From Naegleria lovaniensis (taxonomy: Eukaryota > Heterolobosea > Eutetramitea > Acrasida > Naegleriidae), in assembly GCF_003324165.1 (NCBI RefSeq), contig NW_025407842.1, positions 90,081 to 154,080 of the forward strand: 64,000 bases of DNA, read 5' to 3'. Both the position numbers and the translations under genes were made by a program. The stretch's first letter is position 1. The number at the start of each line of letters is the position of its first letter. The notes beneath the pieces were generated by a model. It was not told the DNA's origin, searched no databases, and saw nothing but the letters and a program-made list of their open reading frames with translations. Shown here one piece after another: positions 49,201-60,956 of the stretch.

Positions 49201-52200
49201 CACAGGAGACGGAAATCGTACATCAGATGAAATCAAGAACATGAGCAGTGACACAAATACAACATCTCTGTGTGCAACACGAGTAGATGGTATGAAAATT
49301 TCTATTCACAAACCAGACAACGTTGTGATCATTGGAGTCAAGTTGTTGCTCGGTAAAAATAATAAGGCTTCCATTCCTGTAACCATTAAATCACTTGGAC
49401 ATACCGTCACCAGCGACAGGGACGTTGAGAAATGGTATACAATCAATTTCACGAACGAGGAAGTTTTGAACATGGCCAAAACATTTGATCTAGAGGTTTC
49501 TGCTGCCACAGATAATACTACCATGCCAACAATTGATGGACTAAAGATTCTTGGCCTTTCTTCCGGCCCATTCCGGTACAATTACGTCAAGAAGAAATTG
49601 GAACTGGAAGCAACTGCCTCAATTGAAAAATCTGCACAAACTCCGCTCGAAGAAAAGCATCATTTCTCAACCGATGAAGTGGCGATCATACACGATATTG
49701 CTAAAGTAGTGATCTCATACGAATTAGGAGGTATCCTGCAGGATTCACAAAAAGACTACATTACTTCGTTAATTTCTGATTGCCTTTTACTTCCATCATT
49801 GTCTGAGCTGAAAGATGTGTTCCTTTCTGTACTGATGACATCCTGTGATGATGTTGAAAGCTTTACAACCTTAAAGACTGCGTTGGAACTTGATAGACTT
49901 TCTAGAAGAAAGCTGACTGATTTGGATGAAGCTCATGCTAATTTGATTATTGAAAAATATGTGGACATTTTGTTCCATGATCCTGATCATTTTTATGATC
50001 GAGTGCTGTCAAATGATGAATGTTTTATTTCATCCATGTTTTCTCTTCTCCAGAAAAACCAGTCAGATGAGAAGCTACAAACTGACTACCTTGTGAAGCT
50101 ATGTACAGGCATGGCATTACTTGAATTTTTGAAAAAGAACAAAGAAGAATCATTACAAAAGATATCTAAATTATTATTAGATGAGGATGATGAAGTTGTG
50201 CGGACCAGCGCATCTCAAGCTGTCGCAAGAATTTTAGGAGTTACGAAGACACTTCCTTCTACGTTAGAAAAATTAGTTGTAGAGCTTTGCTCCTTATTAT
50301 CCAAATACTCTGATTCGTTAACAACTCTCAATATTTTACAGCTTATTTCTGTAGTAATTATTCGATTATGCTCAAGTCTTACTTTGGATGAAATGAGCAC
50401 TATTGACCGAGTTTTGGCCACAATTTGTGACAAGCTGTCAGTAACCAGTTGTTTGAAAAATTTGACACCTCAGAATCCTGCCAGTGAGAAACGACTTTTA
50501 ATTCTTGATATGCTCATCTCACTTTTGTCGTTAAGCGAGGAGACACAATGGTCAGACTATCTCAAGCAATCAATTTGCAAAACATTGAGCAGCATTCCTT
50601 CAATTCATGACGACGTTCTCTCAACATGTAATGATGCCTTAGTGTTGTTTGTTCCAACTGATCAGCAAGCTGAGTACGAAGACATTATGGGAGGCCTACT
50701 GAAGAGCCAGAAAGAAATACCAACGAGAGTATTTTCTCCAATTTTCAGCGACCTTTATGTTTCAGATAACAAGTCAAACATAATGTCAGAATATCCTAGG
50801 GTTGTAATTCAATCCTTACTCAAACTTACTAAATACTTGAACAAGCAGTCCCTGATACCTGAAGAAAATATTACACAGTGGTACAATTTCCTGGCAAATT
50901 TGGCAGTTGATGAAAACGAATATTTGGTGTCAATCAGCAAATATTATTTGCTTGAGCTAAGTGGCTCCATGGACAAGTTCAATAAGATCATGGATGAAAA
51001 ATTATTCTCCACCAGATTATCTGATTTTATGAAACCAACCGAACTGGTATCCAATTGGTCACCCGAAAGAGCCAGAAGGATCGTGGTTAAGGTGAACGAA
51101 GTAATTGATCGTGTAGTGAGCAATCCTATGAATTGGATCGATTTCTGTGTAGCCCACGATACTGTGCTTCCTTCATTGCTGGAATTTGCCTTTTTACTTG
51201 ATGAGAGTGTTACCATACCTCTGCAGTTGCTTAACAGCTCTTTTATCACTGATAACAAGCCTCATTTGGAAAAGATTACATCTTCGTACATGACACATAC
51301 CACAAGAACTTTGAACAAGTTTTTAGACTTTGTGTTTAATGGTGAAACTAGCAATATTCGAGTAGAGTCAGCCAAATTTTTGTCAAAACTTTTTACTCAT
51401 TCATCGATCAAGTCTAAAGAAATTCTGTTTAACATAATCATCAAACGTGTGGCCTCACTACCTTATTATGGGAAGAAAGGAAAGGAGTTTACCAAGTATT
51501 TATTGATTCCAGTATTTGACGTTTATGAAAAAAAGAGACAACAAATTTCTGACGAGCTTGTTAAATGCCTCGAAACTCAGAATCATCTCATTGGCAATCA
51601 TCCCAATTCTTACATTTATGATAACCTTCAAAATTACTTCAGTTTAGACTCTAAAGGCTACTACTTGGAAACAGTTCCTTGTTTGATTTGTAGCTCTCCT
51701 GAGGTTCCAAGCCAAAAAATCATTCTGAAGGACATTACAAAGGCTAAAAAGTTTTCTCACTCTTCTGAATATGTGAAACTTAAAAATTCGTACATTATTG
51801 AATCTATGGAGATTAACATTTCGGACGCCAAAAAATCCAAGATGATAAGAACCATTGAGTTTTATTTCAACAATAATCAGGCTTTGGAGGTTCATGATTT
51901 GACAAAAACATCGACTGTTTGGCAAAAAGCTGGAAGCATGACTGTTCCTAAGAATGCTACTCAATGCAATATAACGTTCAGTGTACCCATCACATGTTGC
52001 AACTTGTTAATTGAGTTTTCCAGCTTTTATTACGACCTAGCCTCCATGGATGCTCTTTTCTGTAATAATTGTGGAATTCCTGTTTACGACAAGTATGGAC
52101 TTTGTTTGACATGTGGTGAAAATGTTTTCTCCTGCCACAAATGTAAAGCAATCAACTACGATCATTTAGATGCTTTCATTTGTTCGACATGTGGTACTTG

Positions 52201-55200
52201 CAAATATGCTACCTTTGACTTTTCATTTGCCGGAAAACAAGTATTTATTGGAGACAAAATTAGAAATGAGGAAGATTGCAAAAAATCATTGCAAATCATT
52301 GACACTCAACTCAATTCTAGTGCAAATAAGCTCGTTGGTCTGAAGGAAAAGAGCTCAGAGATTAAGTCTTTACTAATCAGTTTAAAGACTGGTGACTACA
52401 AGGACAAATCTTTAACCGAACTAATAACTTTGCTGGAAGATTTGTACAATAATCAGACCAAAGCTTTGCATGAAGGACTATCCAACTGCCAGAAAATCAT
52501 GCTAACTACGAGAAAACAGCTGAGAGAATATATCTCTTCCAATCGTAGAACCGATAAGAAATACTATCAGTCCGATCACTTTGACACCTCTGCCCTTCAA
52601 CATAACAAATGTTTTGGATGTGCCAATAACCTCGTAAGCAATGTCATTGATTTCTATCAATCTATACATGATTGCAATGGGCTTATTATTTGTGATCAAC
52701 TTCTAAACGAGCTCTTTATTAATGTAAGCAGACGAGGCATGAAAGAAAAGGCCTTACAAGTGCTGACAAAACTCTCCTTTATAGATGACGCTGTAAGCTC
52801 AAAAGTCAATACTTTGCTGCAACAGAAAATTATTAACTGTTCCAAGAAGACTCTCAAAGGATACGATGTTACTGCACAATTAATCGGACTTGTAGAGTTG
52901 TTGAAGCGACTTTGTTGTGACGAAAAAGATCCATTCTTCAACTCCAGAATGTTAATGCTATTTGGAATATTAACTGAAGCAACATTACAACCTGGTGCCT
53001 CCTCTTCAGTCATCATCTGTGAAGAGTTGATACAACCTTGCCTACAAATTATTCTCAAGTTTGTCACATATGCCAATCAAAAATGTAAGGCTGAACCAAC
53101 ACCAGCCAATGTTGAATCTCCAATTACACCAACCAGAGCTGTACAATTTGGGTATCATCAATGGCAAGAAGGAGAAATGTCATTCGAAATGTTTAAGGCA
53201 AGCCAAATTCCCAAGAGATTACCAAGAAATGACTTTGAAATCTTAGGCAAAGATGTACTATTTAAGCTTTTGCTCAACGATTGTTCCAGCTCAATCCGAG
53301 ATACGACCACCAAGATTATCAAATGTTTATGTGGAAGTTCACAAAAAGAAATTGGCATTCTACAAGCATTAACCACTCTCTTACCAGATGCCATGGTGCG
53401 TGGTGAATATTCTTCGAATTTCTTCTCTCTCTTCAACACTTTGGTCGAAAAGGAAGAAAGAAAAGTTCTTCTTTCAAGTAAGGGCTTCCTTTCCTTTGTT
53501 TGTAAATTATTGAAGAAGGAAGTAGCTCACCTCCATCATTTAGAAACTACGTCATCCAATCAAAGCCAAGATCTCTCCACAGGATCAAGTTTATACTTTT
53601 TGGTGACTCTACTCTCCGACTTTTTGAACATTCCTGATATTTTGAACGAGTTTAAGACCAAAGAAGAGCATGTTAGCACAGTATTAAGCAGCTTTTTATC
53701 GCTCAAGTCGTTCGTTGTGCAAAAAACAAAGGCCACTACTGACAGCGAAAGCATTCTCCGACAATTAACGGACAAATTACAAGAGACTGAATCAGATAAG
53801 AAATTATTTATTATTGCATGCATTGACACTTTAAAGATGTACAGCGATAATAGAACTGCCTTATTCGTGTTCGAAAAATTGAATGGCATGATCCAACCAG
53901 TTAAGACTGAGCCTATTTACAAGTTGAAACTAACTCGTTCTGCTAGCCAAGAATTCTATTTCCAGGGAAGGCTTTCCAAACAGCAATGGACGACCAAAGA
54001 ATTTAGCAAAGACGGGCAACCTGCTCTAATGTCTGACGTAAAAGACAAGATTTGTGAAGAAATGAATATTCATAGTGACATTCCTTTCGAATTGTTGGTC
54101 AACAATTGCATAATTGCTCTCAATTTACCTGTAGTGAAAGTTTATGAAAAAGTCTGGCTAACCAGAAACACAGAACCTAATAACAACACACCTATGGAAA
54201 TTGTTTTTAGATTCCAGGGTATTGATGGAGAAGCAACAGAAGATAGAATTGAAACATTACCTAGCGATGATGAATCTATTGATATTGCACAAAAGAGCAA
54301 GATAACATCTGTCATATCAACCCATGGAGGTGTTGAAGTTATTGTTTCATATCTTAGATCGATCACTGATTTTGGTTCTGATAAGGAGCTCGCAAAGAAT
54401 CTGTTGCAATTCATGCTCTACTGTACATACAGCAAGCTGAATAGACGTAGATTTTTAATGACCGACACTGTGGAATGCCTCCTTTCAAAATGCAAATATG
54501 TCTTTCAACACAGCGAAATGGCTGAAATTGCTGAGCTGCTCCTTTTATGTATCAAGCCACTTGTCAAAGAAGCTACCAAGATGAGCCACGAAACTGGAGT
54601 ACCTTCGAGTCCTCTTACAAGTCCTTTAAGTCCAATTTCGTCTGATATTTTCTCTGTGGACTCTGCGAACGATCTTTCTCCAAGCGTATTAGGAAAATCA
54701 GAACAGTACAAGATTAGTCAAAAAGAAATTCTTGAACAATTGAAAATGTTTTTGGAGAGACTACCTGTGTGTAGCTCTAAAATTGTCTCGGCTGTACAAT
54801 CACTCTTGCCATTCCTTACGTATGGTCTCGAAGAATCGATGGATTATCTCATTCAATACTTTGAGCCCTATTTGAATTTTGAATCGTTCAATAACACAAC
54901 CAAAGAAAAGTTCTACTTGGACTCATTCGTAAACGTGGTGCTGAGTATCCCCAATGATTTTGCTGGAAATAATCTCAAGTCAATGATATTGAACAAAGGA
55001 ATCACCAAGAATGCCATTGATTTTATTTTGAAGAATTTTGATCTCAAGAGCACCTCTTCATGGAAGTCAACACTTAGCTTGCCAATAATCCCATTCATTT
55101 TGAGTTTACTTCAAGGTTTAGTGTCGTATCACCATCCATCGTTGGCAGTCATGAATCATGTCGATTTGTTGACCATACTCCACAAGATTGAAGAAAATAC

Positions 55201-56404
55201 GGACGAAAAAATTGTTGCCACCCTTGCTGAATCATTACTCAACACTATTGCTGAAGGATCTGCTCAGATTAAACCAACCATTGACAACCTCAGAAAGAGC
55301 ACCAAAGAAAAGAAGAAAAAGAAGGCCCTTTCAAAGCGTGAAAAGACTCTCCAGGAATTGAAGAAACCTGCCATCTCTGTATTTAACTTTGATGAAATTG
55401 AAGAAGATAAGGGCATTGTTTGCTCCATTTGTGGTGATGGATATGCTTACAAGCCAGAGGAGGTCATTGGAACCTATGTATTTTGCAAGCATGTGTTCTT
55501 GACGGATAATTCTGGAGCCATCAGCTCGGTCACTCATTTCAATACCATCCACACCACATGTCACTCTCAAGCTGTTGTAGCAGATCAAAACAGAAATCCA
55601 CCCAAGTCAGAATGGGAAGGTTCTTTGATTAGAAACTCATTTACCAAATGCAATGCTCTATTCCCATTCAAAGGTCCAAAGACAACAGCAAGTAATTATG
55701 CAACTGCTGTCAAAAAGTTCTGGTCTGACGTTAAAATTGTGAAAAATATTTCAAGAGACCAATTTGACATACTTTCTCATGATTTGATGATATTATTTAA
55801 CAAGTTTGCCAAAGAAGAATCTTTTTCAAAAGACGCAGGTGGTGGTAGCGCAACACATCAAGTGAAATTAATACCATTCATGATTCAAATGGGTCTCTAT
55901 TTGCTAGACACCCTTAATAAGAATAGGGAATCGTATGAAACAATTCTGACCAGCTTCTTAAACACAGATATTGAGACAAATCTTGATGTTGAGAATATCA
56001 GCTATAACACCATTCTTTCCCTCTATCTCTTGACATTGGAAGAATGGAATTACTACAAGAACGTTGTGTTAAAACGTTTCATTACAACCACCAGAAATTT
56101 GAAGCAAGACAACACTGAATGGTTCCAATTAGTAAGACCTGCTCTTATCTTTGTGTCTCTTGTTGACATTTATCAAAAAGCTCTGAAATCAAATTCCAAA
56201 TTGTCATTCAAGACGGACACGGTTCAAATCCGTCATACCAGCTCTGAACAGTGGATACAAGATTTGTCACGAAAGATTGAAAACATTGACCAAGAGCAGC
56301 TTACAAAATTGGAAGGAATTGCCACACTCTATTCCAACAAGCTGTTGAAATTCACCACTTTGGAAGAATTTGAAAAACAAATGGCCTCAGATTTTACATT
56401 GTAA
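43288..56404 (+). CDS. UBR4: Giant UBR4/BIG-type E3 ubiquitin ligase
   Basis: Exons 43288-43527, 43590-43649, 43719-43923 and from 43978 open a protein of over 4,100 residues. The first 1,100 are helical, as in the armadillo-like N-terminus of UBR4. The frame steps by one near 46990 and the rest runs unbroken to 56404. In the second part, a WD-like propeller segment at about 48120-48950 (INPENDNFVAVAG, WLPGEQ, FVKVYDLSADTFCPTFNF) matches UBR4, as does the zinc region at about 52050-52215 (CNNCG...GLCLTCGENVFSCHKCKAINYDHLDAFICSTCG). The UBR4 hemiRING lies at about 55410-55750 (GIVCSICGDGYAY, SVTHFNTIH, CHSQA, TKCNALFPFKGP), followed by DAGGGSATHQVKLIPFM. No UBR box is visible between the N-terminal part and the propeller. 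It likely builds ubiquitin chains on proteins at membranes or in the cytosol. Confidence 0.88.
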
Positions 56405-56454
56405 CCACATGTGGTGTGTGAAATTTAATAAAACTACAAGTTTGTTGTTGTAAT

Positions 56455-57602
56455 CTATGTACAAGCATTTGATCTCTCTGTATAGTTCGTGTGTTTCAGG
56501 ATAAGACCTCCAAGGCGTAGACTGTCATTACATGACCAAACATCCACCTCCTCCATTATTATTCTTCTTTCATCCTTCTTTTCATTTTGCTTATTCGTAT
56601 TTGCAGAATTCGAATTTGGAGATTTAATTCCCAACGATTCTGGATCTAATTTAATTTGAGCACACAATTGAAAGATTTCCTCAATTCCCTTATGTTGTTT
56701 TGCAGAACATTCTCTGTAACATACAGCACCAATTCGTTCTTGAACTTTTTTCGCTTGTTCGTCAGTAATGCATTCATGACCTTTTCGAGGATCATTTCGC
56801 AAGTCACATTTCAAAGCGACAAGAATGACAGGTGTAGTGGGACAATGATGACGAACTATTATCATGAGAATTGTAACATAACAAATGTATTCATGTGGAT
56901 CATGAACATTTTCCATTCATATACAAGAATTTCCGAATCATCATCATTATCAATTGGTTTTCAAAATATTATATCAACCTACCTTCTTTTATCCATTTTG
57001 CTTCAATATTTTCCAAACTTGTCGAATTGCTCACATCAAATCCAATAATAAATACATGTCTATTTTGAATTTTTCCATATAAAATATCATTGATGATGAT
57101 AATGAACGAAAAGAAGTTCATACAAGATTGTCATCCAAATATAATAATAATTTTAGTTTCCAAGTGTGAGTTGTTATGTTAATTCTTCAACTTACGTATC
57201 GGGATAGGAAAGAGGTCTCAACTCATCAAAGTCTTCTTGACCAGCTGTTCATTGTTTCCATCCATATACCAACATTGGATGTTTTCATTCAACACAACAA
57301 CTGTCACTTGTCAAACCACACACTTACCGGTATCCCACAAAGTCAGTCCCACTGTTTTATCTTTATAGGTCGTTTCAGTTGAAAAGTTATCAACTACTGT
57401 TGGATTATAGTCTTCTGGAAATATATGATTGACTCCTCTAGAGAGAGAACGATAATTTCAAAGTTTTTTACAATTTTCAAAACATCCGATATGATGAGAA
57501 TTCTGTTAATAACGTTCATTCAACACCATTGATTACCTACGAGAGAAGAAAGTTGGTCTTACCGACGGCACCGTCGCCTACTATCACTACTTTGATATCC
57601 AT
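56455..57602 (-). CDS. Rho/Rac-family small GTPase
   Basis: There are five exons: 57602-57541, 57437-57328, 57244-57196, 57059-56983 and 56855-56455. All are GT-AG, phases fit, and the total is 232 residues. All G motifs are present: P-loop GDGAVGKT, switch I with NPTVVDNF, switch II WDTAGQEDFDELRPLSYP, LKCD for the TKLD position, and ECSAK. The segment EVRHHCPTTPVILV is diagnostic of Rho/Rac rather than Ras or Rab. The first residues (MDIKVVIVGDG) leave almost no N-terminal extension. The tail is long (about 55 residues after the last helix), Asn/Lys/Glu rich, and ends NACT, so no CaaX box for prenylation is seen. Rho proteins steer actin; this one may be attached to membranes in another way. 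The gene is the most intron-dense in the window. Confidence 0.92.
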
Positions 57603-57878
57603 TTGTTGTTGTTGTTGTTGTGGAGTTTGTATTGGGTTATTTTTTGTAACTGATTAAATTGGGTGAAAAAGTGACAGGTGGTTGACGGGTTGAATTGCGA
57701 TGAGGAGAACTGCTGACAGTCAGTGACCACATTTGGTGATCAGTTGACTAGTTGAGGTATTGTGGTGATGATCTGGAGAATATAAGGTTGATCATTGGAT
57801 ATACTAAAGACACTTTATAGAACTAACTGATTGGAAAGAATTGGTGATACAGCAATCCTGATTATTTGCATACAAATG

Positions 57879-59309
57879 TTATTGGTTCAAAGAGTGGGTT
57901 ATTGAAGTAGCTTGTGCAACATCTCCCTTCTCTAATTCTCGAGATTTACCTGTCATGGTTCCACTTGAAATGATTTGACCTGCCAAAACGTCTCGTTTGA
58001 ATTCATTGGTGATTCTGTTGACGCATTGAAGACAGGTATCGAGTGGTCCTTTGGTTTCATTGGCATCGTATTCACCATTGCACACAAATGAACCTTGTGC
58101 CTTTTTCTGACTGACATTATTGAACAATAATTCTACTTTTTCAAATGCTAATTTAGCAGACTCTTTCACATTGAAGGTTGATGGCTTTTCAGGAATAATC
58201 AAATTGATATGGCCTCCTAAATCGGCAATTCTTGTGAGAACACCTCCTTGATTTTCCACATTGTCAACTCTTGATCCAATCACTTCAAAAACACCAGTAA
58301 CATATTCCAATGCATCAATTAATTCTTCTTTGGTGTAGGGAGTGTCACGAGCCTTCAAGTCTTTTGACAAGCAAAATGCAAATTCTACTTCAACCATTGG
58401 ATTAAAGTTGGTCACGTCTTCCATGTTGTAAATTCGTGGATTTCTCAAAATTTGATGTTCAAATATTGGTCCCAAGAATGGCTCCTTAATATTTAATCGT
58501 GCAAGTGCTTTTGGTTGTGTTGCACCAATCTTCCATCCAGCAAGCTTCCATCCTCTCTCCTTTTCTAAAAGGTCAATCAATCTCAATTGAGCATATTGAG
58601 CTTCCTTCTCACTCTTTGGAATGATATTTGTTGGAAATGAGAGAATTGTTCTGTTTGCTAATTTTCTGCTTTTCAATGACTTGTAGGCGGCCATTGGAGT
58701 GACTTCATCTCTGTTAATCTTTGAAAGTGCTTCGTCGTTAAATTTTAATACTGGCTCCTCTTCTCCTGATTCTTCCAATTGTGCTTTAAACTCACTTCCG
58801 CTCAACTTCTTCTCTTTTTCCAGCATTTCTTGAATATGTTTGTCATCACACATTGCTCTTTCCTCCATTTGTTCCAATGCTGATTTTTGTTTTGGGTTCA
58901 ACTCGAGAAATTCTTTATAACTTCTATATTGGAATTTCATAAGCAATCGAGCAATGTATTCAATTCTCTTATTTTCATCAGTGCTCCACTTATCTTGATT
59001 GAACCACAATTTCAAAGGTTCATCCAGCGGCTTGTTAATAATCTTGTTCACATATTTCTTTTTAGGACGTTGAGTAAACATGGGTTTTGCTTCTGAAATG
59101 TTGTTAGAATCCTCTCCTTGATGATTTGTTTCATTTCGGAAGAAACAAGAACGAGAGAAGGATCGGGTAGATGATAAACTCTGTTCCATCTTCATCATAA
59201 TATTAGCTGATAATGCCGAACATAATCCACCCACTGAACATGAGGTTTTAATATTATGTTTACTGGACGAGCATTTAAGCAAGCCTTTCCGCAACTGATG
59301 ATGAAGCAT
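57879..59309 (-). CDS. FAH-fold hydratase, 2-keto-4-pentenoate hydratase-like, mitochondrial
   Basis: I start the gene at 59309 (MLHHQLRKGLLKCSS...), 476 residues, because the first 60 are basic, Ser-rich and free of acids at first, like a mitochondrial targeting peptide; the frame is open further to 59453 but that would overlap the divergent neighbour. The C-terminal 260 residues match the fumarylacetoacetase C-terminal fold as in MhpD/HpaH hydratases: GWKLAGWKIGATQPKAL, EPFLGPIFEHQIL, NFNPMVEVEFAFCLSKDL with the metal-binding Glu pair, FEVIGSRV and GSFVCNGEY, ending SSGTMTGKSRELEKGDV. These enzymes hydrate 2-keto-4-pentenoates or decarboxylate oxaloacetate-like substrates. A 140-residue helical charged segment lies before the fold and has no family. 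The metal site looks complete. Confidence 0.82.
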   Translation of the reverse strand: MLHHQLRKGLLKCSSSKHNIKTSCSVGGLCSALSANIMMKMEQSLSSTRSFSRSCFFRNETNHQGEDSNNISEAKPMFTQRPKKKYVNKIINKPLDEPLKLWFNQDKWSTDENKRIEYIARLLMKFQYRSYKEFLELNPKQKSALEQMEERAMCDDKHIQEMLEKEKKLSGSEFKAQLEESGEEEPVLKFNDEALSKINRDEVTPMAAYKSLKSRKLANRTILSFPTNIIPKSEKEAQYAQLRLIDLLEKERGWKLAGWKIGATQPKALARLNIKEPFLGPIFEHQILRNPRIYNMEDVTNFNPMVEVEFAFCLSKDLKARDTPYTKEELIDALEYVTGVFEVIGSRVDNVENQGGVLTRIADLGGHINLIIPEKPSTFNVKESAKLAFEKVELLFNNVSQKKAQGSFVCNGEYDANETKGPLDTCLQCVNRITNEFKRDVLAGQIISSGTMTGKSRELEKGDVAQATSITHSLNQ

Positions 59310-59343
59310 GATGATGAAAAATATTTTTTTTGATTCAAAAAAA
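59310..59343. promoter_or_regulatory. 34-bp divergent start region
   Basis: Only 34 bp separate the start codons of the hydratase (leftward) and the RRM-CID gene (rightward). The stretch is nearly pure A/T with a T-run and an A-run, the latter ending at the rightward ATG. It must hold very short leaders or the leaders must overlap. Confidence 0.5.
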
Positions 59344-60467
59344 ATGCCCAAACCTAAAGACGAAGATCGAGTGTTGTTGAAAACATTAGTGGATGAGTTG
59401 GATCGGGCAAGCTCGGAAGAGGACAAAAAAGCATGTTCATCAACTTTATCCAAATATTTAAATGCGGCTCCAAAGTTTATAAAGAGTGGTGTTACTCAAA
59501 TTGGAGTCGGGTGGAAACAACGAACAAAATCTCTTCGGAATCATTAAAGTCCGTGTATAAACCTCAATTTGTATATGAGGATGTTTCTTTGGCGAAGGAA
59601 GAGGAGAAGAAAAACAAGCAAGAGACTGATGAATTGTTATCGGATAAGAAGAGAAAAGCAAATATTGACGAATTTTTAGACGAATTGTCAAATCAAACAA
59701 CACCAAAAAAGACAAAAAGAAATAGCGATACAACAGGTTATTTGAAAATTACTAATTTGAGTATTGGAATTTCAGAACCAAATTTAAAGAAAGAATTTTC
59801 AAAGTTTGGACGAATTAATAATTGTTATATTGAACCATCCAGTGGTGCCGATTCTGTCACTTGTTTTTTAGAATTTAGAAAGACCTACGATGCTGAATGC
59901 GCCATGCATGCTCTTCAGAAAAAGAAAATTTGTGGCCAGTCTCAGAATATTCAAATTCAATGGTGCTCAAACGAAGAAATTGATGATCTTCAAAAAAGAT
60001 GTAAGTTGTTTCTCTGGTGTCACAACGTCCCAACTAACCACCAATGCAGTTCAAAAGCATTTCGACGAAAATACCAAGTCTGATTTTGTAAAAATGGTGT
60101 CTGATTTGGATACTAGACGCAATACCATAATGAACGTGATGGGATTTTGTTTGGACTATCAAAACAATGCAGAGGATATCACTGAACTATTTATGAAGAA
60201 TATCTTCTCAACAGTGGCCAAAAAACCTCTTCTTTCTCCAAAAAGCTAGCTTGTCTTTATGTGTTCAATGACATTCTCTTCAATCAAAAGTACGGACCAA
60301 AATATCAGAATTTCCTCCAAGACCGTATGCTTGGGATTTTGCAGTCCACCTTAGACTCCTCCACTGACAAAGAACAACGAGAAAAGGTTGTGAAAATTTT
60401 GGAATTGTGGAAGGAAAAGAAATTCTTTTCAATTTCGAAAATTCAGGGCTGGATGGACATCATTTAA
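59344..60467 (+). CDS. RRM and CID protein, U2SURP/SR140-like
   Basis: Exon 1 is 59344-60000 and exon 2 starts at 60050 (49-nt intron). The start follows a run of A. After about 130 charged residues comes an RRM (about 59740-59970) with YLKITNLSIG for RNP2 and SVTCFLEF for RNP1. The C-terminal part matches a CID: LDTRRNTIMNVMGFCLD, KLACLYVFNDILFN and LWKEKKFFS, in the arrangement of U2SURP (SR140), a U2 snRNP-linked splicing factor. The SURP domain that lies between RRM and CID in U2SURP is not visible; the two parts are joined by about 35 residues. Two frame steps are needed, near 59520 and near 60240. The predicted place is the nucleus, in splicing or transcript end control. Confidence 0.7.
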
Positions 60468-60956
60468 GATGTGTTGAACAAGAAGAAAGAGCTCCATCTT
60501 TCTTCATTCATCGTTAATCGCACAACATGCACGAGAGGATACAAAGATGGAACCAAAAGAATTGTCAAGATCGCATGTACTTATTGTAGCATAATACCAT
60601 TTTTTGATTCTTTTCAAAATAATGAAGATTTGCCATGGCTATACAGTGAGACCACATAACAATATCAAACCACTTCGAAAAGCTTAGTCTCACTAAAAAA
60701 GTGGTCCAATACTTTTGGTTGTTGTTTGTTTGATTTGTTTCCGCTCACCACACTCAAACAATCAACATTTTTCACTTGTGACGCGCCAGTGCAAATACAG
60801 TTCACAGAGAAATGATTACTCGCTAACTTTCTACTTGTTCCACATGTTCGCACAGGTGTTGTAACCCTACTTAAAGCATTCTTTGAAGCTTTCATTTCGA
60901 AAAGAAATATTCAAAGAGCTGATAACTTTTGGGAATTGTCTCAACACGTAAAAAAA
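60468..60956. other. Intergenic spacer
   Basis: About 490 nt between two rightward genes. Short frames on both strands (60471-60659 and 60665-60895) have no good start context or family resemblance. I see no RNA gene. Confidence 0.45.

Noticed and set aside
52056-52215. Cys-rich segment in the UBR4-like protein considered as the UBR box
   Set aside because: Its CxxC pairs and the GENVFxCHKC line match the later zinc region known in UBR4, not the UBR box, and it lies after the propeller.
56218-56245. GGTTCAAATCC word, like a tRNA T-arm
   Set aside because: It lies inside the UBR4 coding sequence and no cloverleaf can be drawn around it.
60471-60895. Short frames on both strands after the RRM-CID gene
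   Set aside because: No A-run before the starts, no domain, and they oppose each other; likely chance or 3' sequence.
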